Below are positions 10,229 through 23,278 of a stretch of 64,000 nucleotides of DNA, one piece after another. The DNA is from Camellia lanceoleosa (lineage: Eukaryota > Streptophyta > Magnoliopsida > Ericales > Theaceae). The stretch spans positions 89,036,717 to 89,100,716 of the forward strand of contig CM045762.1 in the NCBI GenBank assembly GCA_025200525.1, read 5' to 3'. Positions within the stretch are counted from its first letter, which is position 1. Every line of letters begins with the position of its first letter. The notes under the pieces are model-generated. The model saw only the letters and a list, made by a program, of their open reading frames with translations. It searched no databases and had not been told where the DNA came from. The position numbers and the translations under genes are program-made.

Positions 10229-11773
10229 GAAGCTTGTCTTTAGCCAACAAGCCTGCCTGATAATTGGAATATAACAGTAGTTTACAATAGCCATTTCTTT
10301 TTTTGCATTAAATATTCAGAATTAGATACATGGTTTGAGAGATGAAATAATATTATGCAACATCACAGGAAAACATAGTTCAGAAGAAAAACTGTGTATA
10401 GCAACTTTAATGTATAACAGTGGAGTGGGAAAAAATATATATGTATATATAACAAAGAATGGAATTCTTGGAGAGGATTGGAAAAAAAGAAAAAAAAAAG
10501 AAAAAGAAAAAGAAAGAAAGGAGAAGGATAAAGGAAAACAATATTGATGACATTGAGAGAAACGGATGAATGCATGTGTCTTTTAAAGATAGAGAGTTAA
10601 CTGTGGAAACCCTTAAAAAGTTTGCAAAATATGACTTTAAAAACGACTGAAAGGCTATGAAATAAACGTAGTAGTAACAATACGGATGAAAGAAATCTGG
10701 CCAACTATAAAGAAATTGGATTTAATTATAGTCAATTAAGCCCTCTCTATACTAATAATAGTTAGGCATAATTGTATTTTCTTTCATATGAACTATTTTA
10801 GTTATAATTTATGGTATTGAAGTACTCTTAGACAAGTAGAGAAGTAGAATACCTTGTGGCCAGATAGAAGCCTTGCAAAAGATCTTTTATATCTTTTTAC
10901 CTTACCCTCTATAGCATCTGGATAACTATAAGAAAATTTTTCAAAAAATTAGGGGATCGGGTCAACATTACTATTTTGTCCTTATAATCTTGCTCATTGA
11001 GGGGGAAAAAAAAAAAAGAGCTTCAAAAAGTTGAAATTCATTGAAGGAAAATCCAAACAATACAAAAACTCAGTTGGCAAAATGGATTAGTATGAGAATT
11101 TACTAACAAAAATTATAGTTAAGAGGGAGAATTTTTCATTTTTCCGCAAACTTGCAGGGTTCTAAGAAGAATCTGAATTGTCCAGAGTTCAAAATGTGAA
11201 TATGAACGAGGGCCATGAAATGATACTTTGCGTTTTTCAGTTTCTTGTTCGTTATGACTTATGAGAGTTGCCTACCTTTTGATTTTACATATGAGAAAGA
11301 TAACGACTTTATTCACACACGCAATTGGTTACTATATTCATGTCGAGCATGGCTCTATTGGAGTTGTTGCTATGCTTTATCATAGTGCTAGGGCCTCTTG
11401 TAGATGAATCATGTTCGTGCCTATGATCCAAATGAGGATGATCTAATTTAGACAGGATCTACTTGTGTCTCATAAGTAGGTAATTTAGGGTGCGAGTCAT
11501 CATGATATCTTGTTATACTAAAAAAGTGCCCTACCATTAAATAAAAGCTCATCAAAACTGTCTTAGTCATATTAAAAAAGAAAAAGAAAAAAAGCAATAA
11601 CTCCTTTATTTTCTCTTTCACGTCAAAATAAATCAAAATCAATGTGCACTTCACATTGTCAATATATCAAGAAGATCAAAACAAAGCAACTCATTTGATT
11701 GCATTACTCTCTATTTTCTTCATTTGTAGTAAAAATATCATCTTGTCTACAAAAAGAATTATATGGAAGGTTA
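10229..11773. other. Non-genic interval between elements B and C
   Basis: AT-rich sequence with a purine-rich A/G tract at about 10483-10530 and an A-tract near 11010. No coding frame, RNA gene or transposon border is recognisable. The short open frames have no known motif. Confidence 0.5.
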
Positions 11774-12178
11774 TGTGACAATCCCATCATGCATTATGCT
11801 TTTAATTCTTTAATTATACATGTGTTTATGTGCTAGCTGCGAATTTGAATGTTAATTATGTCATTAATGTGGTTTTTGACTTCATATCTGTTGATCATAG
11901 GAATATCTGTTATGATTTTTGTTGTAATTTGAAAATTGAAGGGCTTAATAGTGACAGAAACCGAAATTGCTGATTTATTGAGATCAGCATAATTTTTAGA
12001 GCCTAATGAGATGTTTGATTAAAATTTCATCCAATTTAGAAATATTAAGTTTTGATTAAATCAACTCAAACATAATTAATTAAGTCTTAATTAAGGCCCT
12101 AAGCTAATCTAGTGTATATATATGTTGAGAATGCTAATTGAGCTTATATTTTTGGACTTAAAATCTGAGAGAGAGCTC

Positions 12179-12225
<47 letters not shown>

Positions 12226-14188
12226 GTTTGATTTTGAAGAATTTGATTTGGAGTTGAAGAATTTAGGAGGCTCAAGATTTTGCTAGATTAATTTAATTGA
12301 AGACTTTAGATAAGAAATTAGCCCCTAATTTATGAGTGTAAGTCACTTAATATGTTAATTCAAGAGGATTATGTGATTGAATACAAAAATTGAGTGAAGA
12401 TTGTTGAAATTAAAGTCAGTTCATAAATGCATGCATAGTTTTGTTGAGTTTCATCATTTTTTAGCATGATTTTGTCATCCATGTTTAATTTAGAAGATGA
12501 ATTATACATGCATGCATGATTCATAAAGTTTTGAAAGTGAATTGCATGTTTTTGAAGCTTTGGAAAAGAGTTTGGAAGCAATTGATACATGCATGATAGT
12601 TTAAGTTTCAACTTGCTTTAATTATGAAGTTTCAAGCTTTAATTTTACTAAATTCATAGATTTTTGAGTTAAAGGTTTGTAATTACCATAGGTTCATGTT
12701 TTTGTACAATAGAACATCTTATGCATGAGTTATAGGCTTTAAACTATGAGTTTTGAAGTTCAAACTTGTTCTGAAAATTCCAAAATTCTGTCTCACCGCT
12801 TGAGCAAACAAGTTTCTGCTCAAGGGCACATAGCATGCATCTAGAAGTTTTGCAGACATTTGCAATTGGCTTGAGCGAACAAGTCAGCACTTGAGCGACT
12901 GCCTTTATTGCACCTTGGCTCGAGCGAACATTGAGCATAAATTTGGGCCATCTAGTACTTTTGCAGACCAAGTAGTCCGCTCAAGTGACCAATGTTACAC
13001 TCGATTAAAGTGCTTTGTTTCAGCAAATTTCGAAAAGACATACTCTGATAACGTGTGCATTCTCATTTATTTCTGAGTATTGTTAGGCATGAATTGAGCA
13101 TCCAAACTGAATTAAAGAGTTAGAATGAATAAGTTAGACAAAAACTTGCCTAAACAATATGATCCAATATGTGTACGTTTATGAATTGTGTAAGATCATC
13201 CACGAGGACGAGTCAATAACCAAATCATTGTGAGTAATATCTTAGTAAAGATATTTTCTTACTTACTCTATTTTTTTAATGTCCTATTGTGTTAAGCTTT
13301 TTTGAAACTGTGATTTTGCAAGTATAAATGAGTTTTTATCTGTCTGATCAACATGATATTTGCAAATGTATTTGAGGAAATATGAATATGTATAATGGAC
13401 CCTAGGTCATTCTGTATATTTGAAATGGACCCAAGGTCGTTCTGTATATATTTGACAAGATGAACCCAAGGTCGTTTTGATTATCTGATAAGTATGAATA
13501 TTTGTTATCTGTTGACTCAATGATCATTATACTACTGTAATTGGTTGGACCCAAGGTCGTTTCGATAAGTAAGATCTGTTTTTGTTTTGAATATCTGATT
13601 ATGTTGGACCTAAGGTCGTTCTGTTACGTATTAGACCCAAGGTCGTTTTGCAATGATACGAAATTATTATGAAAATGATTTTATTCAACTAGTAGAACTT
13701 ATTCGTATAACCCTTTTACTTTGATGTTATTCACCGAGCTTTCACTCACTCTGTATTTCTATGTACGTAGGTGAGCAACGGGATGTCTAGCCTTAGTGAA
13801 CCTGTGAAGGATGTCGAGTTTTTTTTAAGTCTGTCATGAGCATCTCACGAGCGAGGTTTTTTGTTTCTTTTACCCTTTTGTTCCTTTGTAGGTCATGTTT
13901 GACCTTATCTATATATATAAGCTATAGTTTTGTAAGACAATGATGTATGAATGATCTTGGACATATGGAATCTTTTTATGTATGTATGCGTGAGAATTAT
14001 TAATATATAAGAAGTTTTTGCTCATGCCATTTATGCACAAGCTCATTAGACAAAATTTTGTTATTCAACTTCTGCTTCTAGCCCCATATGATTAGATATG
14101 ATTTGATTTCCGTCTGATGCCGTAGGTAATCTCATGATTATTGGCCGGCGATGATCTACACCTATAAGGGCGTGTTTACGTCATAATA
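11774..14188 (+). repeat. 5' LTR of element C (2.4 kb)
   Basis: It runs from TGTGACAATCCC to CATAATA, three bases before the PBS; the ends are mutated from TG..CA. A TATA box (TGTATATATATG) lies at 12114-12125 and a pure GA run at about 12166-12225. CTCGAGCG-like motifs cluster at 12790-12990. Degenerate repeats of GGACCCAAGGTCGTTCTG lie at about 13395-13660. Confidence 0.87.
13395..13660 (+). repeat. GACCCAAGGTCGTTCTG repeats in C 5' LTR
   Basis: At least six spaced copies of GGACC(C/T)(A/T)AGGTCGTT(C/T)TG are separated by TATATTTGA-like or TCTGATAAGTATG-like spacers. The homologous block in the 3' LTR is at about 26828-27080. The core contains the imperfect inverted repeat GACC..AAGGTC. 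Confidence 0.85.
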
Positions 14189-14191
14189 GAG

Positions 14192-14203
14192 TGGTATCAG
14201 AGC
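14192..14203 (+). other. Primer-binding site of element C (tRNA-iMet)
   Basis: TGGTATCAGAGC, perfectly complementary to the initiator tRNA-Met 3' end, follows the LTR after GAG. Confidence 0.93.
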
Positions 14204-14391
14204 ATGAGTTAATAATTCACACAGTTGTCTAAATAAGCAATAAGGTGTCTAGAAAAGACTTAAGGTGCATTTATCTGATAAGTACCTGTTTGTGTGCATT
14301 GAGAACATGTGAATATATAGAATATGAACTGTTGTGCCAATGTGTATATGTTCAATTCCTGTGTTTATTATAATGCAAGTTTATATAGATA

Positions 14392-15400
14392 ATGGTAAAA
14401 ACAACGGCTGATGAGCTAGAAGAGTTGACTATTGCTCGACTAGACAGAATGGAAATAATGATTGACAATATGTCTAAGGCATTAAGGCAACAACAACAAT
14501 AACCACCTCCACCTCCGCCAATGCGAGTGTCGCCTATGCAAGATTATCAGCCTGATAACCATACAATCGCTTTGACTAAAGAATTTAAGAACATGAAACC
14601 ACTGTTGTTCTAGGGTAGAGTAGATCCTCTGAAAGCCGAGGCGTAGGTCTTTGGCGTAGAGAAGTTGTTTGAAGTATTCCCATGCATTGATGCACAAAAG
14701 ATTTAGTTGGTGGCATTTACTCTGGAGGGCGAGGCTCATAGATGGTGGATGTTAGTAAGAGATGAAAATCAAGGGGTTAGTTGGGTAAAATTTCTCGAAA
14801 TCTTTTACGAGAAGTACTTTCTCAATGCATTAAAGATCAAAAAGTATCTAAATTTGAAGGACTAAAGCAAGGTAACATGACAGTAGCCGAGTATGAAGCA
14901 AAGTTTACAGAGTTGGCCAGATTTGCAACACATATGGTCAATACTGATTACAAAAAGGCAAGAAAATTTGAAGGTGGACTTCGAAACGTAATTCAAGAGA
15001 AAGTAAATGTTTTGAAATCGCCAAAGTACATGGATGTTCTTGATCGAGCTCTAATGTCTGAAACGAAGTTAGCTTCACATAACCGGCCATTTGTGTTGAA
15101 GGGAATGGTTCTTATTCAAATAAAGGATCATCCTCTTCGAAGAAGCAAAATCTAGGAACATATAATGCCTCCAATTCAACAAGAGATTCTGCACCAACCT
15201 ATAATGTGTGTGGCAAGAAACATCGGAGAGTTTGCTACCGTACTTTTGGGGCATGCTATAGATGCAGCATGACTGGGCATATGGTCAGATATTGTCCCCA
15301 AACTGAACATAGAAGTGGAAGACCAACTACTAGTTCAACTAGGTCTGTCCCAATGTTAGGAAACACTACAAGGCCTGCTGCTACGACAGACATACTATGA
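14392..15400 (+). pseudogene. gag of element C
   Basis: It starts at ATG 14392 (MVKTTADELEELTIARLDRM), then a Gln run and a Pro run, then the gag core with ALTKEFKNMKPLL and WVKFLEIFYEKYF. The NMTVAEYEAKFTELARFATH block follows in a shifted frame, then the motif CGKKHRRVCYR and an intact zinc knuckle CYRCSMTGHMVRYC. In-frame stops include one after the Gln run and others near 14610-14710; frameshifts occur near 14820 and 15150. The region is collinear with gag of A and D. Confidence 0.85.
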
Positions 15401-15826
15401 CAAGGGAGAGTTTTTGCACTCATTCCAGGTGATACACAAAATACTGAAGCCGTTGTCTCAGGTACCTTTTCTATTTGCAACCAAGATACTTATGTGCTAA
15501 TTGATTCAAGTTCAACACATTCCTTTGTATCTACTGCATTTGCATCTCGACTGAGTAGACCCATGGAATCGTTTCCATATATGTTATGTGTATCTACTCT
15601 ATCTGGGGAATCTGTTTTATGTTCATATATGTATTGTGCTTGTGAAATATGTGTTGGAGATGCTACACTATTTGTAGATTTGTTACCTCTTGACATTAGA
15701 CATTTTGATGTGATTTTCGAAATAGACTGGTTGTCCAAATATTGTGCTACTATTAACGGTCTAATGAAGCGGGTTTTGTTTGGACCATGGGACATGATGA
15801 ATTTGTATTTGTGGGTAATGGTGTAG
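15401..15826 (+). pseudogene. Protease region of element C pol
   Basis: The frame VLIDSSSTHSFVSTAFASRL is the aspartic protease. The active-site triplet is Asp-Ser-Ser instead of Asp-Ser-Gly, which should abolish activity. The following VDLLPLDIRHFDVIFEIDWL block is also conserved in A and D. The frame breaks near 15790. Confidence 0.82.
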
Positions 15827-16762
15827 TACCTTCGCCTTATTTAATTTCAGCAATGAAAGCATACAAATTACTTAAGAAGGGATGTCAAGGTTATCTATGT
15901 TGTATTTTGACTGATCAATCCATGAATACTATGTTAGATGATATTTCTATTGTTTGAGAATTTCAAAATGTGTTTTCAAAGGAATTTCCATGAGAATTAG
16001 TTGACATGGAAATTGAATTTACTATTGAAATCATGCCCAGTACTCAACCCATGTCAAAGATTCCATATAGAATGTCAACTATTGAAATGAAACAACTGAA
16101 AGAACAGTTACAAGATTTGCTTGGCAAGGGTTTTTCTGACCAATTACTTTGCCTTGGGGTGCGCTAGTTTTATTTGTGAAGAAAAAAGATGGAACCTTAC
16201 GCTTATGCCTTGATTACCAAGAATTGAATAAGCTAACAATCAAGAATAAGTACCTTTTACCTCGCATTGATGACTTGTTTGACTAGTTGTAGGGTTCACA
16301 AGTATTTTGAAATATTGATTTGAGATCTGGGTACCATCAACTGAAAGTGAAAGCTGAAGATGTTGAGAAAATTGCATTTTGAACAAGCTATGAACATTAC
16401 ATATTTCTGGTAATGCCATTTGGGGATACAAATACATCTGCAGTATTTATGGACCTTATTAATTGAATTTTTAAATCCTACCTTCACGAATTTGTAATTG
16501 TTTTTATTGATGATATCTTAATTTCTTTGAGAAGTAAAGAAGAATACAAACAACATTTGAGAACATTTTTTCAAACGCATAAGGAGAAGAAATTATATGC
16601 TAAACTAAAGAAATGTGAATTTTGGTTGGATGAAGTTATGTTTCTAGGTCATGTAATTAACAAGGATGGAATTTCAGCAGACCCATAGAAGATTGAGGCG
16701 ATTGTGAATTAACCTACATCGGAAAATGTGACGAAAGTCCAAAGCTTCATGGGATTGGTTGG
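15827..16762 (+). pseudogene. Reverse transcriptase of element C, part 1
   Basis: PR-RT linker and RT blocks are recognisable through many stops: [46 protein letters not shown], and [12 protein letters not shown] with both catalytic Asp residues kept. [20 protein letters not shown] and QSFMGLVG follow. The coding sequence stops at GLVG where the E-family LTR entered, and resumes at 20998 with [12 protein letters not shown]. Confidence 0.85.
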
Positions 16763-19700
16763 TATAGCTTCACTTTTTCACACCCCCCTTTCAGAGAGCT
16801 CGAATTGGTCCTACAGTTCAGACTCTTGTCATGGTTTTAAATCTAATCTCACAAAGTGCAATGTGAGATTGATAAATCACCAAAGAGTCCAAATCTGACA
16901 AATCGTTTTGGAAAATCGATTTTAATCAAAAAGCACCAAACATGGACTGCTTTGCCAGATTTCAGAGTCGCCACATAAATATTTTGTTTTGGGAAATTTA
17001 GGAAACCCTGACTTGTGCCAAAGGCCACGTGTCCGTCATCACCAAAGTTGCCTCGGCTCAGGAACTTGGGTACGAGAGGGGAAGGTCATAACATGAGCAC
17101 CCCCGCTCGTCCGATCAAAGGGTCGGCCTCTACTAAGCATGATATATTGTTTTCATAAACACATGTGTTCTTATTCTGGTTATTAATCTAACTTACTATG
17201 TGATACGCACAGTATACAAGTATAGACTCAATCACGAGAATTGGAACAAAATAATTCAATGTTTGTTTTCGAAAATGGTTTGAAAGTGCTACTCGCAAGT
17301 AGACTAAAGCGCGGATTTGCCACCCTCAAGTGGGCTTAAAACATGATGATTTGTCACTCCAAGTGGGCTTAAAACTCACATTTTGATGAATTGTCCCAAT
17401 TCAAGTAATGAAGCCTTCATCCACAAGCATTCAAACAGTTATAGCAATTAAGCACATAGCCTCATGGCAAGCATGCTATCATGGCAGTCACTTACACACA
17501 TGCAAGGATGCTAAAGTGAAAACACTTACAGTGTACTCCAAGCCAAAACAGAAAACTAGTTAGAAATCAATGTGTGATCCTAGTTATGTTAAGATGCCTA
17601 ATGCAACACATGTAAAATGCAACTAAGTAGGCTTGGCTGCCTAATCATGACATATGAACGCAACACTTTGATACATGTATTCAAATAAGTATCGAAATGC
17701 GATGCAGTTTGAATGATACGCCAAGCCCGGTACATGCAATACAAATGAATTATGTAAACATGCCAGCATAAGATATGCTAATTGAAATATGCCCTAATTT
17801 AACCACCAAAAGCTGATGAGTAAAAGGGAGAAAGAAGTGGGGGTTGGAAGACATGCACACACACACGCACCCTTATTACAACAATATGCCCTCTCGAAGG
17901 AGGGTCCGAATAAAAGAGAGCTAACTAGCTACGCTAATTAAGCTAACTATTATAAACTAAACTAATTAACTATTCTCGTTAACTAATTATTACAACACAA
18001 TTGAATAACTAGCTAATCTAAGCTAATTAGTTACAAACCGAATTAATTAATTAAACACTTAACTAATTAATTACAAAAATGACTAAGCTAACTAGCTAAT
18101 TAGCTAAGCAATTTAAATGAATGGCCTCAGGAAGCGAGGGATGCATGCATGCTCGGTTGCTCCGCTTCCTCCCGAAAGTTCGTTACTTTGCCAACCAGTT
18201 GCCTCTGTTTGCATCCGCCTTGATTCCTGAACACCGAACCAATCTCTAGGCTGTTTCTGCTCCAGAACTAGAACAACTTCTGACCACCTCTTAGCCTGAG
18301 AACTATCGGCCACTTCCTCTGGCCGGTCGGCCACTTGCTCCTGCATTCTCCAATTTTGCTGCAAACAGGGAACAACAGAGGCAAAGCAAGTTCTTTGCAG
18401 GATATGTGTGTACAACCACCCTCCTTATCATTTCTCAAGCTCAAAGGATTGTGGTACTCGACTCTCGGGCCATCAACCGAGCATCGCGATGCACGATGAC
18501 CGAGAAGCCAAGTTTGTACAAGTCAATGAATGCACAAATAGACTCGATGAGCCTCCACTCTATCATACATGATCAAGGGTGTCAGTGACTAAGAAATGAG
18601 GCACGTTTCATCACTTTGAGTATGAAATGCCCCTCGTTTCTCATGTTTGGATTAACGTCCGATCCAAACACATGCAATGCAACACAAACATGTTATCTTG
18701 GCATGTTTTACTTTGATTCAAATTGTTTACACATTTTAAATTACCAATCCATCCTTTAATTGATTTGTCCAAATGTGATTGTCTTCTAATGCGAAAGATG
18801 GTCTAAACCATAAGTACCTTAAGCATGAAAGAAGCCTCATGCTTTCGGTTAGTAGAAACCCTCAAGAGAAGGCTAAAACCATTAGACATGAGAGCCTCAA
18901 TTTCATGCTCAAGCCAACAAGGGGCTCAATACCCCTTTCAAAAGTGATATAACAAATGAAAGATGGAATGCAATGGCACATATTCCAGTACTGAAATAGG
19001 ATGCTAAATGACATCAAAGCATGAAAATGATGCTTGCAAGACATGCTCGGAGTCGAAAGCATTGAAGCAAGCAAAGAGCATAACACTATAGGCATGCAAC
19101 ACCAAGCACAAATGACCAAACCAACCCTGGATAGAGGTTAAACATGCCAAAGCAGTGGCCTAATCATGTTGAAACTTAAGCTCAAAAAGCAAGAGAAGCA
19201 TGTTCATTTGATGGCTCACAAGCAAGGCACAAAGGCACAACTCTCAAAAAGCACTTAAAGAGTGATTTAAGTGGAAGCATGGCAAAGACATAAGCTCTGA
19301 AATTACATACCAAATGATGCGATATCACACAAACATCACAAATAAGGCATGCTAGGGGTCTCAAAACTCAAGACTATGAAAGCCTATCATGCTATAGCCA
19401 TACAAGGCAAGCCGTACATGACCAAGACCACTCAAAATAGTCCTAAAGCATGTCAAAACGATGCCAAAAATATGTTGAAGTGTAGCCAAAATAAGCTAGA
19501 ATGGAAAGCCAAATCACCAAGTTCACTAGGTTAATGAGCATGATTGCACTACAAGTATTAGAACCAAACAATAGCTGACCCAACCAACCAAGATCAGAGT
19601 TAAAGCATGTTAAATAATGGCCAAAAACATGCTGGAGTAGAGCCAATACATGCTAGAATTATAGGTTAACACATGAAGCATGTTAGGCTAGCAAGTAGGA

Positions 19701-20997
19701 TTACACCACAAGTGTATGAAGCATGCAAGAGGTGACCAAACCAGCCAAAAATAGAGTTATAGTAGGTCCAAAAAGTCACAAAAAATGCTCAAACTAAGCC
19801 TCAAGAAGGGAGAAACACATGCTCATTTGGTAGGCCAACAACACATGCTAACAAGACAAGAGGAAGGGGGACCGCCCCCTCCTATTTGGGACCTCAAAAC
19901 AAGTTTTTCACCACTAAAATTCCTCTGGAATTCAGTGGTTAAAAGGCCAAAACAAGATAATTTCAAAAGCTTTAAAAGAAGGCAAGAAGCTTAGCAAATA
20001 AGCCACCAAAGAGGGTGAAACACCCCTAACTCCAAAAACACTTTAAACTACCATTTTTAACACTTAAAAACAAAGGCTTTTGTAGTTGAAAGCTAGGCCT
20101 AAAATAGCATGCAAAGGTAGCTAAGTAAGCAACTAAAACAAAGCTTCAAAGAGAAGATGGCTTACCCTTGAAGCACAACAGCCATAGCTGCACTTCTGAG
20201 CCAAAACCAACTTTAAAAAGCTCCAAACAAACCTCAAGGAACCTCAGCTCCAAGGTAGGAGTGTTTGATCAAGAGTCCCTTTGCAAATGCACCAAGAATT
20301 CCCACTTTCAAACCCTTTCAAGCACAAATATATATATATATATAGAGAATTCTAGAGAGAGAGAGAGTAGATTTTTTTGCTCTAAAAAATCTGAACACTT
20401 TAGAAGGGGGAGACACCTCTCCTTTTATAGAAATGCAAGCAAGAGCTTGATTGAATCCCTCCCTACACATGTAGGGAGGATGCATTCAGTGACCAACAGT
20501 TGGCACAGCTGGCACCAAAAATATCTGCAAAAACAAAAAAACGCCTGTCGGCCACTTCCACTAGCCTACCGGCCTATAAGAGGGAAAAGTGGCCTACAGA
20601 TGCCAAAAGTGGCCGACAGGCCCTCCCCTCCCTCCAGGCAAGGGGCAACAAGGTATGGTCCAAAAACAAACCAAAAGGAAGGGATCCAAGAGGCCCCGAG
20701 ACAAGACGCTCAGCCGAAAGCCCCAGAAACTAGCCTACCGGCCATTGCAAGTGGCCTACAAAAGGAAAAAGTAGCCTATAGCTGCAAAAAGTGGCCAACA
20801 GGCCTCTCTCTCCCCCCAGGCAAAGGTACCAAGGTCTGGTCCAAAAGCAAACCAAAAGAAAAGAGTTAAGAGGCCCCGAGACAAGGAGCTCAGCTAAAAG
20901 CCTCAAAAACTCATAACGAGCACAAACATGCGCAATCACCGAGTGCACAAACGATAATATCAAAGTCTTGAGGTAGGTCAAAAATGGGGTGTCTACA
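16763..20997 (-). mobile_element. E-family solo LTR inserted in C reverse transcriptase (4.2 kb)
   Basis: Perfect five-base duplications GTTGG (16758-16762 and 20998-21002) flank it. On the minus strand it starts TGTAGACACCCCATTTTTGA and ends CTATA (mutated from CTACA). A TATA box CTATAAAAGG lies at 20430-20421 (minus), with a CT run about 65 bases downstream (20367-20351). GGCCGACAGGCC boxes lie upstream of the TATA. It matches the two LTR copies at 54998-61105 (for example TTTGGACTCTTTGGTGATTT near its end). It has no internal retroviral genes, hence solo LTR; it is about 1 kb longer than those copies. Confidence 0.85.
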
Positions 20998-21211
20998 GTT
21001 GGCTATTACAGGAGGTTTGTGAAAGATTTCTCAAAGATAGCTGTGTCACTTACCCAACTTACACGAAAGGGAAATCCGTTTTAATGGACTGATGAAAGGG
21101 AATTTGCATTTCAAGAACTAAAAAACAAGACTAACCTCAACACTAGTTTTGATATTGCCCTCAGGTAAAGAAAATTTTGTGATTTATAGTCATGTTTCTT
21201 ACAACGGTCTG
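20998..21211 (+). pseudogene. Reverse transcriptase of element C, part 2, and start of RNase H
   Basis: Coding resumes with [27 protein letters not shown] and a degraded FVIYSHVSYNGL. The RNase H Asp of YSDAS is His here. The frame is cut by solo LTR H. Confidence 0.82.
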
Positions 21212-22713
21212 TGTAATGCCCCCCCAAAAATATAACCAACAAAACCATCTCACAATATTTATCAATTAACAATACATTTTAGAATTTGATATCTTTACAT
21301 CCATATGATCCAGTTGTACAAAAGATGGCACATGCAACTATACATTCATGAGCCCCAACCCTGAATCTATAGCATGTGTCCTAAGCAAGAAATATGAAAT
21401 ACGAGTTAAACAAATAAGTGAATGCCTTAATGGCTACAACTTTCCATGTCGATGCTTGGTTACAACAAAAGTGAGTTTAAAACTCAATACAAATAAAGCC
21501 CTAGGCTTGTACAAAATAGATACAACAGAAACAAAACAAGAAGCTCTCAGCTCCAAGTCCTCCCAAGCTACGGCCTTGGCGAAGACATATCATCAGCACC
21601 TGAAAATAGTTTTCACATAGGGTGAGTCAAAACCAAGTAGAGAAACTTTAACACATTGTATGAATCTTAACAGAGTTATAAGGTGAATGCATATGCAATG
21701 CTTGTGTCAAAACATTTTATTTCTTTTTCCAAAACCATGTAATTCCAAGTTTATATCATAGTTCATGGAATCACTTGCTTTACAATAGAGAACAGGACAG
21801 TGGATACAACATGGGAAATCTCTAGGTTGTGTTTGCAAGTAGGCTGCAAGTACTACCAGTTATCATTTTTAGCGATACCAACCGGAAGGCTCGACTCCTA
21901 TCCACGCGGGTTTTTGGACTTTCACCAAGGACACACAGGCCAACTTAATACCACAACTACACTCCCTACACAAATTTACCAAGGTATTCACCCCCTTTTC
22001 TCAAAACAATAAACATTTTCAATGTGTTAAATATGTTACATTGCTCAATGCAAATAGATGAGAAATTAGTTTCAATTCACCTAATTCTCATGCAATTTCT
22101 ACAACAATCATAGCTATTCTCCACCGATAGCCCAAAACAAAAATATCTCTAAACAGATAAACAATTTTCAATAAAGATATACCTTTCAACATTTCAAGAT
22201 AAGAGTGATAATTCATATCCAACTCCACCACCATCATCATCATCATCGTTCCAATTTCATAAAACCAACATCAACTCCCTTTTCTCTTTACAAAATCAAA
22301 TGTTCACAATTTAGAGCAAAATCCCATTTCTTTAAAAATCAACTCCAAGGATAAAAATCCATCATTTCATCACAACTCAACTACATTTACATACCCATAT
22401 TCATATTGAAAAACCCATTTTGAAAGCCCTTCTTTTGATTTCAAATCAAAACCCTAGCTTTGTTCCAAAAATTCCCAATATCAAGATTACTTTAAAAAGA
22501 CAAATAACAAAGTTAAAAATCATACTAAGTGTATAGAAATCCGTACCTCAAAGACAAGGATCAAGAAAAACAAGAGTTGAAACTCGACGAAGCCAAAAAC
22601 GAACTTTGTTCCGATCAAATAGAAGTTCTAGGTGAGTTGTATCTTTTTCTCAAAAGGATAAGCGTTGAGAAACCATTATTTCAAGGTGTATTTGAGGTTT
22701 AAACATGTTTTCT

Positions 22714-22746
<33 letters not shown>

Positions 22747-23278
22747 AGATTTGAGATTTTGAAATGTTTAGAGAGAGAGAGAGATGAAAAAGTGATCCAA
22801 AAAGTGACTTTTATAATCTGATATATGCGTAGATTGCTTAAGTGACCAAAACACAGCTCGAGCAACCAGACACAAAAAAAGTGACCACTTGAGTGAACAA
22901 AGTACTGCTTGAGTGAAGAACACCACCCTTCTAGTACTTTTACAGGCCTATAAAAGTATTGAGAGTTCCAAAAGACCGCTCGAGTCAAGACCGCTCGCGT
23001 GTAAGAAAAATCGCTCGAGTTAAGAGTGCCATACTCCCAATAGTTTTATAGACCTGCAAAAATACTGGAAGTTCTTAAAGTTCGCTCGAGCGCAAGAAAG
23101 TTTTCTCGAGCGAACAAGCCAAAATCTAAGCAGTAATAGTTTTGAAAAACTAACTTCCAACCTATTTCAAACACAACAAAGACACTCTAATAACAAACCT
23201 CAACAAAGAATAAGATGGAAGAAGACATGAACAACCATCAAGACAAGAAATCTCAGATCCAAAATGATGAACGTGTCA
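21212..23278 (-). mobile_element. Solo LTR H inserted in C RNase H (2.07 kb)
   Basis: The minus strand runs from TGACACGTTCATC (23278) to GGGGGGGCATTACA (21212), a TG..CA pair. A TATA box GATTATAAAAG lies at 22818-22808 (minus) with CT runs just downstream (22780-22710). CTCGAGC-type motifs cluster upstream of the TATA (22856-23110). It separates RNase H motif SYNGL from [13 protein letters not shown]; about eight residues of C are missing at the junction and no clean target duplication is visible, so a small deletion accompanied or followed insertion. Confidence 0.7.

Noticed and set aside
10335..10575. Lys/Glu-rich open frame
   Set aside because: Simple A/G tract with no homologous motif; upstream and downstream are non-coding.
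20168..20869. 233-residue plus-strand open frame
   Set aside because: It lies across the promoter part of an E-family solo LTR, on the strand opposite to LTR transcription. It has no motif, and its Lys/Arg/Pro-rich composition comes from the GGCC-box repeats.
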